Shown here: positions 23,975-36,094 of the stretch, one piece after another
Position numbering within the stretch: position 1 is the first letter of the stretch
Layout of the letters: every line of letters starts with the position of its first letter
Notes under the pieces: generated by a model
Database searches by the model: none
What the model was told of the DNA's origin: nothing
Seen by the model: the letters and a program-made list of their open reading frames with translations, nothing else
From: Ceratotherium simum simum
Taxonomy: Eukaryota > Chordata > Mammalia > Perissodactyla > Rhinocerotidae
Direction: 5' to 3'
NCBI RefSeq assembly: GCF_000283155.1
Contig: NW_004454175.1
Location: 1,056,480-1,120,479 of the forward strand
Length of the DNA stretch: 64,000 nt
Program-made: the position numbers and the translations under genes

Positions 23975-24949
23975 AAAAAAAAAAAAAGATGTGGAATATA
24001 TATATATATAGCGGAATACTACTCAGCTATAAAAAAAAAAAAAAGACGAAATCTTGCCATTTGAGATAACAGGGATGGACCTTGACGGTATTAGGCTAAG
24101 CAAAGTAAGTCAGAGGGAGAAAGTCAAATACTGTATGATCTCACTCATAAATAGAAGATAAAAACAACCACCACCACCACCAAACACATAGATACAGAAA
24201 TTAGATTGGTGGTTGTCAGAGGGAGGAGGGCAAAAGAGGTCACTGGGCACATGTGTATGGTGATAGATGGTAATTAGTCTTTGGGCATTGAACATGATGT
24301 AGTCTACCCAGAAACTGAAATATAACGATATACACCTGAAATTTGTATACTATAAACCAATGTTACCTTTAAAAAAAAGTGAAAAAAAAATAACTTTCCT
24401 TCCATGTGCCTTCTACCACCTTAAAAATAAATTAATTAATTAAATTAAATATTCTTCCTTTTTCCAACCACATATCTGTGTGACGCCAGATTTTCTTTAC
24501 ACTTCTCAACCAAAACAACATATTGCAAAAGATTAAATGCACAAGCAAATATGATAATCCAGCCATCTTCTATTATGCCAGATATTAAAGAGATTTGCAA
24601 AATATAAAACAATTCTCGCTCTTATTAAATATTTTTTATTTAGAAAATATAATTATTTTTCAGAAAATATATTAACATATAATGGGTTTATCATCGTTAT
24701 TTTAAAATAGGTTAAGAAGAAATAATTTTTTTCAAATCTTATAGTAAATATTGATTGATATTAACCTACATAAACCCAAGTTTTTGGAAGCCCTTAATAA
24801 TTTTAAGAATATAAAAGAGTCTTGAGATCAAAAAGTTTGAGAACTGTTGCTTTAGAGGTTATTAATCCCAACTCTTTTTAAGATGTTTTTCCACCTTTTC
24901 ATACAGGGGCAGATGGCTGAAAAGTTGCATTCTTTTTTATAAAAATGAA

Positions 24950-25320
24950 TTTCTCTAAGGGCTATAAAGAGAGACAGCTGAGTGAGAAAGACTATAGCAA
25001 TTAGAAAAAGGAACCAGGGTTTTTTGGACACTTGGCTACTTCCAGACCTGGGGCAAGATATGGAAGAGATAACACAGGAACATTCTTTGTATCATATCAG
25101 ATAGCATAAAGCTATCAAGACCACTAGTGTGGTGGTATCAAAAGGGCTCAGGAACCAACTTGAAGAGGCTCCCTTGGCCAAAGATGGAATAACCTGACTA
25201 TCAGTAAGAATGATAACTGCAATGGACTGAAACATAAAAATACTTAAATCTATGAATTTATAATGAATCAAAAAGTAATGAATCAAAAAGTATCATTAAT
25301 CACCTTTGGAGCATGCTAAT
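24950..25320 (+). repeat. Old dispersed repeat, copy 1 of 3
   Basis: 'aaccaacttgaagaggctcccttggccaaagatgg…actgcaatggactgaaac' shares order with 56760-57090 and 60400-61120. It is probably part of an old LINE whose family I cannot name. Confidence 0.5.
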
Positions 25321-25858
25321 GAACCAACTCATTATTGTGCCAACTTTTTCTAAAAAAAAGTCAATATAATCCCATTTTTGTATCCCACCCACATGCCCAA
25401 GGTGGGGAGGGGAGCCTAAGTCAGCAAAGCATTTCAATGGAATTCTTATTTGGTAAAAGTAAGCTCCCGTAACCTTTAAATACAATTTTTAAAATTCCAG
25501 ATAAAATACTGATATATTGAAGCTAATTAACAGCAAGCATCCACTTTCTAAAGTAAGCTGTATTTCCCTTACCATGCATAAATGGCCTTCAAAGAAATCT
25601 ACACAAAACATCTATCTTTAAGAACCAAAAAAAAATGTAACTTCTATGACTAAACGTGATCTGTCTTTCCCTCTGAACTCTATCCCTAGAAGTGCTTGTG
25701 AATTTCATAGTAATTACCATGAGTACTTTAAGTTCAAAAACAGAACGTGACGATTTTCTTGAAGTAACCAGGTTCTAAGGTAAAGGAGACTAAAGACTTA
25801 AAACATGGGACCATGAATGTTACAGCCAATTAACTAAAAATGTACACAACATATGAGA
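25321..25858. other. AT-rich intron
   Basis: Nothing recognised. Confidence 0.45.
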
Positions 25859-25859
25859 G

Positions 25860-26115
25860 ATAGTGGTTAAATGGAAGGGCTTTAGATCAAAGAGCCCAGA
25901 TTCAACTCCCAGTTCTGCCATTTACTAACTTGAGTGAGTCACTTAACCTCTGTAATTTCTAAAATGTTTCTCTAGTATGTAAAATGGGAATAGTAGTGCA
26001 TACCTCATGTAAATCTTGTGAAAGATTAAATGAGGTAACATATGTAATAATAAAGCTTTTCGTATACTGCCTATGACATATTGACCCTCAATAAATAAAG
26101 CTTCTGGTAATAGCA
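25860..26115 (+). mobile_element. MIR SINE, nearly full length
   Basis: Clear MIR landmarks in order: 'tagtggttaaatgg', 'ttcaactcccagttctgccatttactaact', 'gtcacttaacctctg', 'gtaaaatgggaatagtag', 'attaaatgaggtaac', 'ccctcaataaata'. Confidence 0.9.
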
Positions 26116-27071
26116 CTTGTTATTATTCATGTCATGTAAAGGGAAAGAAAGGAGGTGATAGAGAAATGCTGGGCAAAACAGTTCCTTTCACCAACTGTCA
26201 AGGGATATCATCATCAGACTAGTGAAGGTTAGCTACCATTTTGCCTTTAGCTAGTATGGGGTAGTTACCAAAAATAATACAGAAATACAAAACTTATAAA
26301 TGTGTACATATTTTCACAGACACCAGATGTAAGTATACTATCTGAAATAACATTAACTTTGTTTCCTTTTTTAGATTTCCTAATAAAATATTACCCAAGA
26401 AGTCATTTAGTGAAAAACATAGTGGCATTTTTAACATAATAATTTTTCTACATAAATACTCAGTATAAACCTTCTATTTGCAAGTAAAATAGGCCTATCT
26501 CCTAATGCCTCTCAAATCAAATGAAGCAAATTTTAAATTCTCATCCATGAATTACAATGTTAGCAAAGAAAGGCTGACAAAAAGAACAGAAAGAGATTAT
26601 AACAAAGAAGGATTCAAATTCAAATTATAATCTGGTCTTAATTTACACCAAATTTAATTTAGAGATTAACTACAAAACCCTGCCAAGTACAGCAAACCAG
26701 GTACAAATCATCACCCTAATAAATTACAGAGCATTCAAGCTACTCCATTCTCTCCCCACAACTGTCTAGCTATACGCTTTAGGAACAGTCCCACTCTTGG
26801 GCTTTTCCAGCTGTTTCCTTATGAAACTCATCCAGCTCTTCCCCTTTACTCTCTATAGGGTAAAATAGCTACTATGTCAACTTATTTCACTGATTTATCT
26901 ATACTTTAAGTTGTTCCCAATGTATACTCTACAATTTACATTTATAGTTGGTTAAATAGGATATGGTAATTTCTACAAAAAGTAAATTCAAGAAACTCTT
27001 TTGAGAATCAACATGGCAATGTCTAGCAAGAAGTGAACTGTAAAAGTATATCCTTTGATTCATTAATTTCT
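26116..27071. other. AT-rich intron
   Basis: Nothing recognised. Confidence 0.45.
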
Positions 27072-27084
27072 CTCAAATAAATAT

Positions 27085-27335
27085 ATATATATATTTTTTT
27101 GGTGAGGAAGATTTGCTCTGAGCTAACATCTGTTGCCAATCTTCCTCTTTTTCTGCTTGAGGAAGATTAGCCCTGAGCTAACATCTGTGCCAATTTTCCT
27201 CTATTTTGTTTGTGGGTCACCGCCACAGCATGGCTTGATGAATGGTGTAGGTCTGAGCCTGGGATCTGAACCCGCGAACCTGGGCCGCTGAAGTGGAATG
27301 CGCCAGACTTAACCACTAGGCCATGGGGCTAGCCC
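27085..27335 (-). mobile_element. ERE SINE ('tataaag'-type relative)
   Basis: Minus-strand copy with two 'gctaacatctg' modules and head 'ggggctagcccc'. Flanks ctcaaataaatat (27072-27084) and ctcagataaatat (27336-27348) differ at one base. Confidence 0.95.
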
Positions 27336-27587
27336 CTCAGATAAATATTTCTTAAGGAAATAATACAATAAAGGCAAAAGATACACGAATAAAGTCACTC
27401 ACTGCAGAGTTATCTATCGTAGGAAAATAACTGAAAATGTATTCCAATATTTAGGAAATGATCATCAACACAATGAAATATTATCCCCTCAAAAAATTTT
27501 ATTAATATTAAAGCTATTATAAAAGAAAAACGTCTTATGATATAATATTAAGTAATAAAATAACTTTAGGAGTAAAAACATATGGTA

Positions 27588-27790
27588 GCAGTTAAAGTAT
27601 GGGTTTTGCTAAAAATCCTGATTTTGCCACTCAGCAGCTGTGTGATTTTTGACAAGTTATTTAAACTCCCTGAGACTCAGTTTCCTCATTTCTAAAATGG
27701 GGTAATAAGATCTAACTCACAGGGTTCCTAGGAGAATCAAATGAGATTACTGTAAAGTGCCTGGTCCCTAACTCAATAAATTCCCTTCCC
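27588..27790 (+). mobile_element. MIR SINE
   Basis: 'cactcagcagctgtgtgat', 'ctcagtttcctcatttctaaaatgggg', 'aaatgagattactgtaaagtgcctgg'. Confidence 0.88.
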
Positions 27791-28440
27791 TATTACTCAA
27801 TTGATTCCTTCCTACTAATGCAACCATGAGTTTATAAACAGCAGATCATATCTAAAATGCTGCTATAGTGATAAGATTGTAGTTCCACATTTAAAATTAT
27901 TACCCGTAATAAATTTCATTAATGTTGCCTATATTTTCCTCAGTTCTTTAAAAGTAAAATATCCGTTCTTGGTCTGACTGTAACCCCTAACATAACACTG
28001 CTTCAATTGTTTTTAAAAATCATATTCAAGATAATTTTAATTAGAGTTCTTTCCCAAACACATTACCCACAATACACATATCAGAATTCAACCTGTATTT
28101 ACAAAGATGGAAAAAAACAAGTTAGGAAAATGGTAGAGTACATGCAATCCCCTACACTTTCACACTAATGCTTTATTAAAATCTGAACAATAAATTTAGT
28201 TAGGGAGTAAGGGAGATCGCTACTCCTAGAAAGCTGTAAATTAATGTATAATCCGTAGTTTCGGTTCTATCCATCTGACAAGCTGTCATGCAAGAGAAGA
28301 CCTTCACAACTGGCCTGAAAAGAAGGTGGATATAGTTGTCCCTTTTACCACAGGTACAATGGAAGAGGAACAAAACCACCTTCCCCTGACCCATTCCTTA
28401 CCTATGTGAAGCGCAAAGTATCTAAAGGTCTGGTGGTACA
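27791..28440. other. AT-rich intron
   Basis: Nothing recognised before the GC-richer block that starts near 28330. Confidence 0.45.
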
Positions 28441-28840
28441 ATGGGATGTAGGTCCTATGGCAAGAATTGAGTCATAGAACCTTCTTTAGGTCCTATGGCA
28501 AGAATTGAGTCAGTCAAGTCCAGGCTAGCCAGGCAATGCTCCTTCTTCCCTCCCACAGAGGGAGCAAGGACAGCAAAGACAGAATTGGGGTGGGAAGAGA
28601 AGACGGACCAAGAAGGGGGCATCACAGACCTGGACAAGCAAATTCCAGGCTCATGGCCAGTATGGGGGTTCTGAGGGGATACCTTGACCTCACCAGTGGA
28701 GAGTAGAAGAAACTTCTGTTCTAAAGGGCCAGTGCTGCTACACAGCCTGTAGCCCTTAGGGGAAGCCCTGCCTTTCCTTCAACTGCCTGGGGTGGCAAGT
28801 GGCACTACCAAACCCTAAGCTCAAAATTATAAGTTACTGA
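28330..28840. other. GC-richer block of unknown origin
   Basis: Clearly richer in G and C than its surroundings, with purine-rich patches. It contains the direct duplication at 28449-28512 and a 60-codon minus-strand frame (28455-28637) without support as a gene. It might be an old LTR, but no ends were found. Confidence 0.4.
28449..28512. repeat. Short direct duplication, 26 bases twice
   Basis: The 26-base stretch starting taggtcctatggcaagaatt occurs at 28449-28474 and again, identical, at 28487-28512 (spacing 38). Confidence 0.97.
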
Positions 28841-29957
28841 TGTAGGAAAACTCTATCTGGCATACAGTGGGTGATTTAAGGACGTCAATGTAAAATTTGC
28901 AAAAGGACAAGTTATAAGGAAATTGAAGACTCACTATAATAAAACACAAGTGCTCATCTGATTTCATTCATGCAAGTTAAGTATAACAATGAATGTACTG
29001 GTTTTCAAAACCAAATTAGTTTTAATACTTACATTTTTAACTTAACATAAGGACAGTGTTCTAACAACTAAGAAAAATACGGTTCAAAATCTGATACTTA
29101 AAAATCAAGGGACTCTCCAGGACCCTAGAAGCTCCCCTCACATCCCTGAGTAATTTCAACTGGTTAGTGAGAAAAGAGTTTTAAAAAGAATCCATAAAGT
29201 TGCTATTTTGAGTAGGAAGGACAGGAAACGAGACCTCTAAAACATGTCAGAAAAGACATTCAAGAAAAAAATGAGAATGCCTCAAGCACCTAAAGCAGAT
29301 ATAAGACCACCATGAATATGAGGATATGTTCAAGCAATTAAATTGTAAATAGCTAGTAGATTAAATAGCTTCATACAACACTACAATGCAAAGTAGAAGG
29401 AACTGTTTCCTACGCTGCAATATTTTCCACAGTAAACAGAAGTTGGTTATTATAATGCATTGTATATGTAGATGAGAACCACTGCATAATTACTTAACCC
29501 ATTGAATTTGTACCAAAGAAACAAAGAAAACATATGTTTTTTGGTCAGACTGTTTACTGCAATCCAATACTAGATTAATTTAATAAATACTGCTGAAAAA
29601 GAAAATTACAGGACCCAAAGAAAAAAACTCCATTATTTTAGGATACAATCAAAGACAGCTTTATATTGGCAATTTGTGTTTAGGCAAAAATGTGTGACTC
29701 ATTTTAAACTTTTAAACGACGGGCTTATGAGAAGGGGAAGAGATGGGCTCTTGAAAACAGTAATTTATGTTCATGGTAATTAAAGGTGATTTACAAAACA
29801 TATAAACACCTAACTTAACCCAAAGGGGAGGGGGGCAATTAAATGAAGGCATTTTTACCTTATCATTTAGCAGTTCAATAAAGTTGTAGTGCCTTGAGGG
29901 CTACAATTCCATATAAACTAGAAAGGCAATTTAAAACCTATTTCTTCCATCAATGCT
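28841..29957. other. AT-rich intron
   Basis: Nothing recognised. Confidence 0.45.
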
Positions 29958-29972
29958 ACCTTCATCTCTTTT

Positions 29973-30225
29973 TTTTTTGTGAGGAAGATCAGCCCTGAGC
30001 TAACATCCATTGCCAATACTCCTCTTTTTGCCAAGGAGGATTGGCCCTGGGCTAACATCCATGCCCATCTTCCTCTATTTTATATGGGAGGCCACCACAG
30101 CATGGCTTGACAAGCGGTGCGTCACTGCACGGCGGGGATCCGAACCTGTGAACCCTCAGGCCATCATCAAAGCCGAGCACATGCACTTAACCCATACACC
30201 ACCGCTACGCCACTGGGCCAGCCCC
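29973..30225 (-). mobile_element. ERE SINE ('tcccatataaag' type), damaged head
   Basis: Two 'gctaacatcc' modules, 'ttttatatgggagg' and head 'gggccagccc'. The tRNA-like part is scrambled near 30150-30200 by a small insertion. Perfect duplication accttcatctctttt at 29958-29972 and 30226-30240. Confidence 0.95.
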
Positions 30226-30240
30226 ACCTTCATCTCTTTT

Positions 30241-31200
30241 TAGCAAACACAGGCAACAAAACTAAAGGTGCTCTCTGGAATCTTACTGTTAAAGCTCTAA
30301 CTAAGCAATTTAGACATATGAAATTCAAACAGATACAGAGGGACAGTAATATAAAACAGAATGAAGATGCATCTGTCGTTAATAACAAAGGAGAATTTTT
30401 TCCTGGCCAAAAATTTTAACCATCTGCACAGAAACCATCTACATAGATTAATCTTAGTTCTACCTCTGTAAGAACTTGTCTGCCCAGTTTAAGAGGGGTA
30501 AATGAAGGCCGAGAGAGGTGAAATCAGTCGAGGGCTTAAAACCACATGGGCGGGAAGAGAGTGAAGTATTTTCTAAGAATTATAAAACTGCATAGATCTT
30601 TCAAAATAAAAAGAAATAACATCAAAATCAAACAGTACAATTAGCAGTTACCCTAAAAACTGAAATGCTCTACTTACTAAAGTAGACTCCTTTTTTTAGG
30701 AAAATAAACATTGAAAAGTAAATTCAAAAAGAAACTAAGCTCCCCCATGTAATCAGGAGAAGAAAATAAGCATATATCCTTTCTGATTTAAAAAAAAGAA
30801 AAGCAGTTACTTCCGGAGATTGGGAACAAGAGGCAAACATAAAATTTTATTGTGAACACCTTAATTATTTCCTATTTTGTTTATAATAAGCATGTATCAT
30901 TTAGAATTTTTTAAATATAATGAATACTTTTTACAGTAACAGCATCTGGCCATTTATAATCAAAAGGTAGAGTGAAATCTGATAAAACCAAAACTGTCTA
31001 CTCATAAAGTATGAGGGGAAGCGGTGTAAACACATAATTAAATTACAATTTTATATGCACTACATTTTTCCTAAAGAAAAGTTTTTGTATCTAAATTGCA
31101 TATAATTCAATCCATTATAAGGGAACACTTTTTTATATCAAGTAGATGGCTACTGATTATATCTCAGACAACAGTGGGCTGGCATGACTAGTAAAGGTTA
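30241..31200. other. AT-rich intron
   Basis: Nothing recognised. The 100-codon frame at 30117-30419 starts inside the ERE and is not a gene. Confidence 0.45.
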
Positions 31201-31211
31201 CCCTTTGCTTT

Positions 31212-31429
31212 TTTTTTTTTTTATAATTTTATTTGTTTATTTATTTTTTTCCCCCAAAGCCCCAGTAGATAGTTGTATGTCATAGCTGCACATCCTTCTA
31301 GTTGTTGTATGTGGGACGCGGCCTCAGCATGGCCAGAGAAGCAGTGCGTCGGTGCGCGCCCAGGATCCAAACCTGGGCTGCCAGCAGCAGAGTGCACGCA
31401 CTTAACCCCTAAGCCACGGGGCCAGCCCT
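31212..31429 (-). mobile_element. ERE SINE, short form
   Basis: 'cccccaaagccccagtagatag' body, ending in GGGGCCAGCC at the top. Perfect duplication ccctttgcttt at 31201-31211 and 31430-31440. The frames at 31221-31506 on both strands are translations of the element. Confidence 0.96.
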
Positions 31430-31440
31430 CCCTTTGCTTT

Positions 31441-32370
31441 GACAAATCAACAAAGGAACTTTGTTTAGATGACTCTGCACTGTGCATATTAAAACAATTG
31501 GTATAAAAACAATAAAATTGCTAAGAATCTATTTTAAAGACTGTGCTTCTTTCTCTATAATCATTCTCACTCTTGGGGAAAAAACAGCCAGATGAAATGA
31601 AATACTAATTCTCAATGACGTTACCTCAGTTTTTTCATCTTTCAAAGCCCAGCTTAGGTTAAGTAGCCAGTTCCTGGCTCTACCTGGCAAAGGCAAAGAA
31701 AAGGCTCCCTCAGGCTACCAGGGTAGAAGGAGGAAGCTGGATAATATCCCCTCACCAAGAATACATAGAATGGGGAAGAGAGAACTGCACACAAAGAAAT
31801 TAGTTTACTAGGACAAAGAGGTATAAGGGCAGTCCTGCCTTCCCTGCAGCCTCCCCGCCTCCCCTCAACACACACACATCCACTACACTACACTAAGGTT
31901 TTTTAGAAATATGGCAGAACAGACCATAAAAAAACAATGCTATGGGAGCAATCAAGGAAGTAAGTTCTTTAACACCAGAACCCACTAATTTAGTTATCTC
32001 AGAGGAAACTCCTTAACCAAATCATCCTGGCAGAACCATCCTGATTAACCCAGCTTAAAAATCAAACATTTTACACAAATAGAATTAGATCACTGACAAT
32101 TCCTAAATCACAACATACTAAGCCAAAACCATCTTCTCATTATTTTAATACAGAACTCTTGAGAATTTTATTTGAATCATTTGTGCATACCTTACATTGG
32201 TATTTAAATTAGAAAATTCTTCATCTTTTAAAAATCAGAATACATGTTCACTTATAAAAAAGCCAAGGCTCTAAAGTAAAAAAGGAAAGTCACACATCTC
32301 TCCCTCCACCCCAATTCTATTCTCCAAAAATCTATCAACAATTTGACGTATCATCTTCAAACTTCTTTCT
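31441..32370. other. Intron, mixed composition
   Basis: 31640-31880 is GC-balanced without a supported frame. 32220-32340 resembles old L1 3' sequence. Nothing firm. Confidence 0.4.
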
Positions 32371-32387
32371 ATGAGTATAGTGTGCAG

Positions 32388-32952
32388 CTGAGCTGTCCAA
32401 TACCGTAGTCACATGTGGCTATTAAGTACTTGAAATGTGGCTAGTCCAAATGGAGATGTGCTCTAAGTGTAAACTACACACCAGATTTCAAAGACACGGT
32501 ACCAAAAATATATCGATAATTTTTCACATTGACTATATATTGAAATAATATATATGCGTATTTTTTTTTGGCGAGGAAGATTAGCTCTGAGCTAACATCT
32601 GTTGCCAATCCTCCTCCTTTAGCTGAGGAAGATTGGCCCTGGGCTAACATCTGTGCCCATCTTCCTCTTTTATATGTAGGTCACCTGCCACAGCATGGCT
32701 TGATAAGCAGTGCATATATCTGTGCCTGGGATCTGAACCTGCAAACCCCGGGCCACTGAAGTGGAGCATGCGAACTCAACCACCACGCCACCAGGTCGGC
32801 CCCTGAAATAATATGTTTGATAGATTAAATATGTTATTTAAATTAATTTCATCTTTTCATTTTACTTTTTTTAATGTGGCTATCAGACAATTTTAAATTA
32901 CATATGTAGCTCGCATTTATGGCTCACATTATATTTCTATTGGTCAGCGCTG
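32388..32952. mobile_element. hAT-type MER element ('GCTGTCCAATA' family), split by ERE
   Basis: Left end ctgagctgtccaataccgta and right end attggtcagcgctg are inverted. Internal landmarks are 'cacatgtggctattaagtacttgaaatgtggctag' and 'aatgtggctatcagac'. Flanks gtgtgcag (32380-32387) and gtgcaaag (32953-32960) match only 5 of 8. An ERE sits in the middle. Confidence 0.75.
32556..32803 (-). mobile_element. ERE SINE inside the MER element
   Basis: Two 'gctaacatctg' modules and a degenerate head ('ggtcggcccc'). Flanking 'tgaaataatat' at 32541 and 32804 is the target duplication. Confidence 0.93.
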
Positions 32953-33150
32953 GTGCAAAGGCTAACAGTACAGGTTTTAGAGTCAGACTTACCTTACTGA
33001 GTACTACCCAGCTGTGTAACCTTGGGCAAATTCCCTAACCTCTCTGTACCCACTTCTGACTTGCGCTGATAATTAAATGAAATTCCTCACATAAAGCACT
33101 TAGCACACAGAGCCTAGCACACAGTGAATGCTCAATAAATATTTGATAGC
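32953..33150 (+). mobile_element. MIR SINE (5' part displaced by the MER insertion)
   Basis: 'gttttagagtcagac', 'cagctgtgtaaccttgggcaaattccctaacctctctg', 'cctagcacacagtgaatgctcaataaatatttg'. The MIR start ('gagtatagtg') seems to lie at 32373-32382, left of the MER element. Confidence 0.85.
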
Positions 33151-33384
33151 AACAGAAGAACAAAAACTATAACCCAACTCCTTTAAAATCTCTATACAGC
33201 ACCTGTTTCTTCAGAAGAGTCTGATATTCCTGTAGGTCACTACTGTGCAGAGCAGGTATTCTCTGAAATACAATGCACACCAAGCATTTGAATTCTCTCT
33301 CTCTCTCACACACAAATACATGCATCGTAAACATGTTTAATACATACATCCTAAACATTCAGATCTAAAAATGTACAAAAGCAG

Positions 33385-33610
33385 TGTGGCATGGCAGAAA
33401 GATTAGAAAGAGAAAAAACTTTAAAGAAGAAAGACAGGCTCTATGCCCAATTTATTAGCTAGGTACTCTAGGAAAACTACTTAACCTTTCTCTCTCAATA
33501 TCCTCATTTGTACAACTGCAATAACACCAATCCTGCAGAATTGTTAAGAAATAAAATATCAGAAGGATTCTACCATAGTACCTAACATACACCAGATGCT
33601 TAATAATCAT
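33385..33610 (+). mobile_element. MIR SINE, diverged
   Basis: 'aggaaaactacttaacctttctctctcaatatcctcatttgta' and 'catagtacctaacatacaccagatgcttaataatc'. Confidence 0.7.
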
Positions 33611-35150
33611 TTCCCTTCTCCTAGATATCAAAATAAAATACCAGCAATTCAGACACATGCTAACAATGTTAATATCGAATTGCTTGCTATGCCGCAATTG
33701 CCAAAGCCTGTTCATACCCTGAAGACGTAATTTAAAAACATGCTAACTCTACAGTCATCTAGACTCCCTACATTTTATCCCTTGTATGAACTGGAGCTAC
33801 AAACCTATACTACTGTATAATAGTATAGGTAAATACTCCAGAAAAGAGAAAAACTACAGGGAAAAAAAATAATCTACCTCTATGCCCTCTGTTCTTATCA
33901 AGTGTTATAAGAGGGGTAAAAGAGTGTTTCCAAATAACTGTCTTTTAAGCAAACTAACAGAAATCATTACACACTGGGCTGTGCCTCAGGTCTCTCCTAC
34001 AAAGATCCAACAAATTTCAATTTAGAGCTAGGAAAGGGAATCGCTTCTTGCATCATATATATATGAAATTAGACAACCCATAATTTTTTCTCTTTGCCTT
34101 GACTGCCATAATGCTCAGTGTAAGATTTATTCTCAATTTCAATATTTTATTTGCATGGGTTATGTGTTACCGTGCACTTAGGCTCCTGACCATCAAACTA
34201 CCCCATTCCCTTTAATTCTTACTCTTCATTAATTGGCCTTCATCATTTTCCTGTTACTTTAATGTATTTGTCTTTTATTGTAAGACAGTAAAATTTCTTT
34301 TAGAAGTCAACAGAACAAAATAATAAATGCAACTGAAGTTCATACAAAAAGTTCAAAATAAATCCACAAGCAGAAAACTTAACTTTAACAAGCAACTGGA
34401 GAATAGAACTCAGGAAAGAACACAGCACTGTATCCCATACTCTCACCATTACCACCAATGTCACACACGTGCATGCACACCAATTTAGCTGAAAATAATC
34501 AAATTGCATTTGAAATTTTGTTTTCTATAACTAAAGTGATTATATACTTAATTTATAATTAACAGTCCTGTAAATCTGAACCTACTATATGTTTCTAAAC
34601 TGGGAACAAAACTGTCCCATAGCTCAGAAAGCAGAACTCTTGTTTCTAGCCTACAAGGTCAGATCTCTAAGTACCTGTTGAGAAACTTCAACAAGTTTTA
34701 TCTACAAAAAGCTTGACAGGTAGGTGCAGTGTCATACTGCCAAAGGTGCTATCCTTCAGATAACATACAAATGCCTTAGCTTCCTGTTGAAATATCACTT
34801 CAAAATTTCTAATGCCAGCTTAAAAAGCTAAGGATTCAGTGAAATCAATAGCCTTGTCATGTTCAAAGCTTTAAAAATCTAACAACAGGAAGTTATATTG
34901 CTTCTAAAAATTGATAAAAACAAGTCACATTGGCTCACTAAACCCTTGAGAAAAAATTAATCATTTTTCTAAATAAAACACCTGTTATCAGAAGTCATTG
35001 CATATATGAATTTAAAAAGAATTTGCTTCCCATAATATGATTGCTGTTTCTATATTCTATATTGACTCTTTGGCAAACAGAATTATTTGAGAATTCTGTT
35101 TATAGGAAATGTTAGAAAAGCCCATCATTAAGCCCTATCCCTTCTTCACA
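33611..35150. other. AT-rich intron
   Basis: Nothing recognised. Confidence 0.45.
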
Positions 35151-35359
35151 AAGTCTCTCAAATCTGCTTTTCCCTTTAACTGCCACTGGCAGTTTTCTGA
35201 AATCTAACCCTCATTATTTCCTCCATGAAATATTACAGAAACCTCCTGGTTGTTCTTTTTGCCCCAAACTTCCTACTCAAATCCATTCACAGTGTGTCGA
35301 TATACAGTTGCTAGAGCTTCAAGTCTGTTAACTAAGTGACATAATCCTGCATTATCAGC

Positions 35360-35737
35360 CACAAAGTGGATGAAATCCAAATTTCTAACGTAACAAAATT
35401 ACAAATTATCAATGCCGATATATACAACGGGATGAATCTCATAGACATTATGTTGAGAGAAAGGAGGAAGGCACAAAAGAATATAGAATATATGATTACA
35501 TTTATATGAAGTTCAAGAATAAGCAAAACTAATCGATGATGATATAAGTCAGAATAGTGATCACCCTAAGCGGGGGACTGATAAGAAGGGCGACAGAAAT
35601 GTTCTATGTCTTGATCTATGTGGTGGTCACACAAGTGTATACATGTGTACAAACACATCCAGCTGTACACTTCAGATTTGTGTGCTTTATGCAGCTTACT
35701 GTATTTTATATCTCAATAAAAATAAAGGAAAATAAAC
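35360..35737 (+). mobile_element. L1 LINE 3' UTR fragment
   Basis: L1M-style end: 'atttatatgaagttcaagaataagcaaaac', 'gtggtggtcacacaagtgtatacatg', 'gtattttatatctcaataaaaa'. The frame 35557-35832 runs through it. Confidence 0.8.
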
Positions 35738-35910
35738 TAGAAGAAAACAGCTGTAAATATTTACCTGATCATGGGGAGGATAAGAACTTTCTAAGTATAA
35801 AAGTAATAGAAGAAATCAAAGGAAAAGACTGATAAAAATACTTTCAACAAAGATGACATATATAATTAATATATTCCCATGTGCCTGTATTGCATGAAGA
35901 AACTCTAGAA

Positions 35911-35991
35911 CAGGAATCAGCAAACTAAGGCTTGTGCCCTATTTTTGTATGACCCTAGAGCTAAGAATAGTTTTTACATTTTTAAAGTGTT

Positions 35992-36027
<36 letters not shown>

Positions 36028-36094
36028 GAACATGCAACAGAGCAAAATATTTACTATCTGGCCCACTAAAGAAATTCAAGTTTCCCAACCCTTG
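35911..36094. mobile_element. hAT-type MER element with internal (CA)n
   Basis: Same family as 15544-15744: starts caggaatcagcaaactaagg, has 'aaaatatttactatctggccc', ends near 'aacccttg'. Flanks ctctagaa (35903-35910) and ctctaaaa (36095-36102) match 7 of 8. A CA microsatellite at 35995-36024 has grown in its middle. Confidence 0.85.
35995..36024. repeat. (CA)n microsatellite
   Basis: A nearly perfect run of about 30 bases inside the MER element. Confidence 0.95.

Larger units (their letters stand above)
22375..24444 (+). mobile_element. 5'-truncated L1 inserted in Charlie
   Basis: Begins 'aacccacacatctatgga' and continues in L1 ORF2 order to the 3' UTR ('tgtatgatctcactcataaatag', 'ttggtggttgtcagagg', 'atacacctgaaatttg'). 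Flanks ttaaaatactattcct (22359-22374) and ttaaatattcttcct (24445-24459) look like a worn duplication. Frames 22468-22740 and 23513-23809 are ORF2 C-terminal remnants. Without its three EREs it is about 1.4 kb. Confidence 0.85.
21456..24849 (+). mobile_element. hAT-Charlie DNA transposon, split by L1
   Basis: Left end cagtggttctcaaagtgtgg and right end aaaaagtttgagaactgttg are inverted terminal repeats of the Charlie type. Flanks atttacag (21448-21455) and ctttagag (24850-24857) match 6 of 8 and resemble the nTCTAGAn target. Internal sequence (21456-22374 and 24445-24849) has remnants of a transposase-bearing element such as 'aaccaaaacaacatattgcaaaag', but all frames are broken. The middle is a younger L1. 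Confidence 0.85.

Noticed and set aside
22846..24000. Regularly spaced repeats that might suggest a CRISPR-like array
   Set aside because: The repeats are SINE copies of about 200 bases with unrelated spacing in a mammalian intron.
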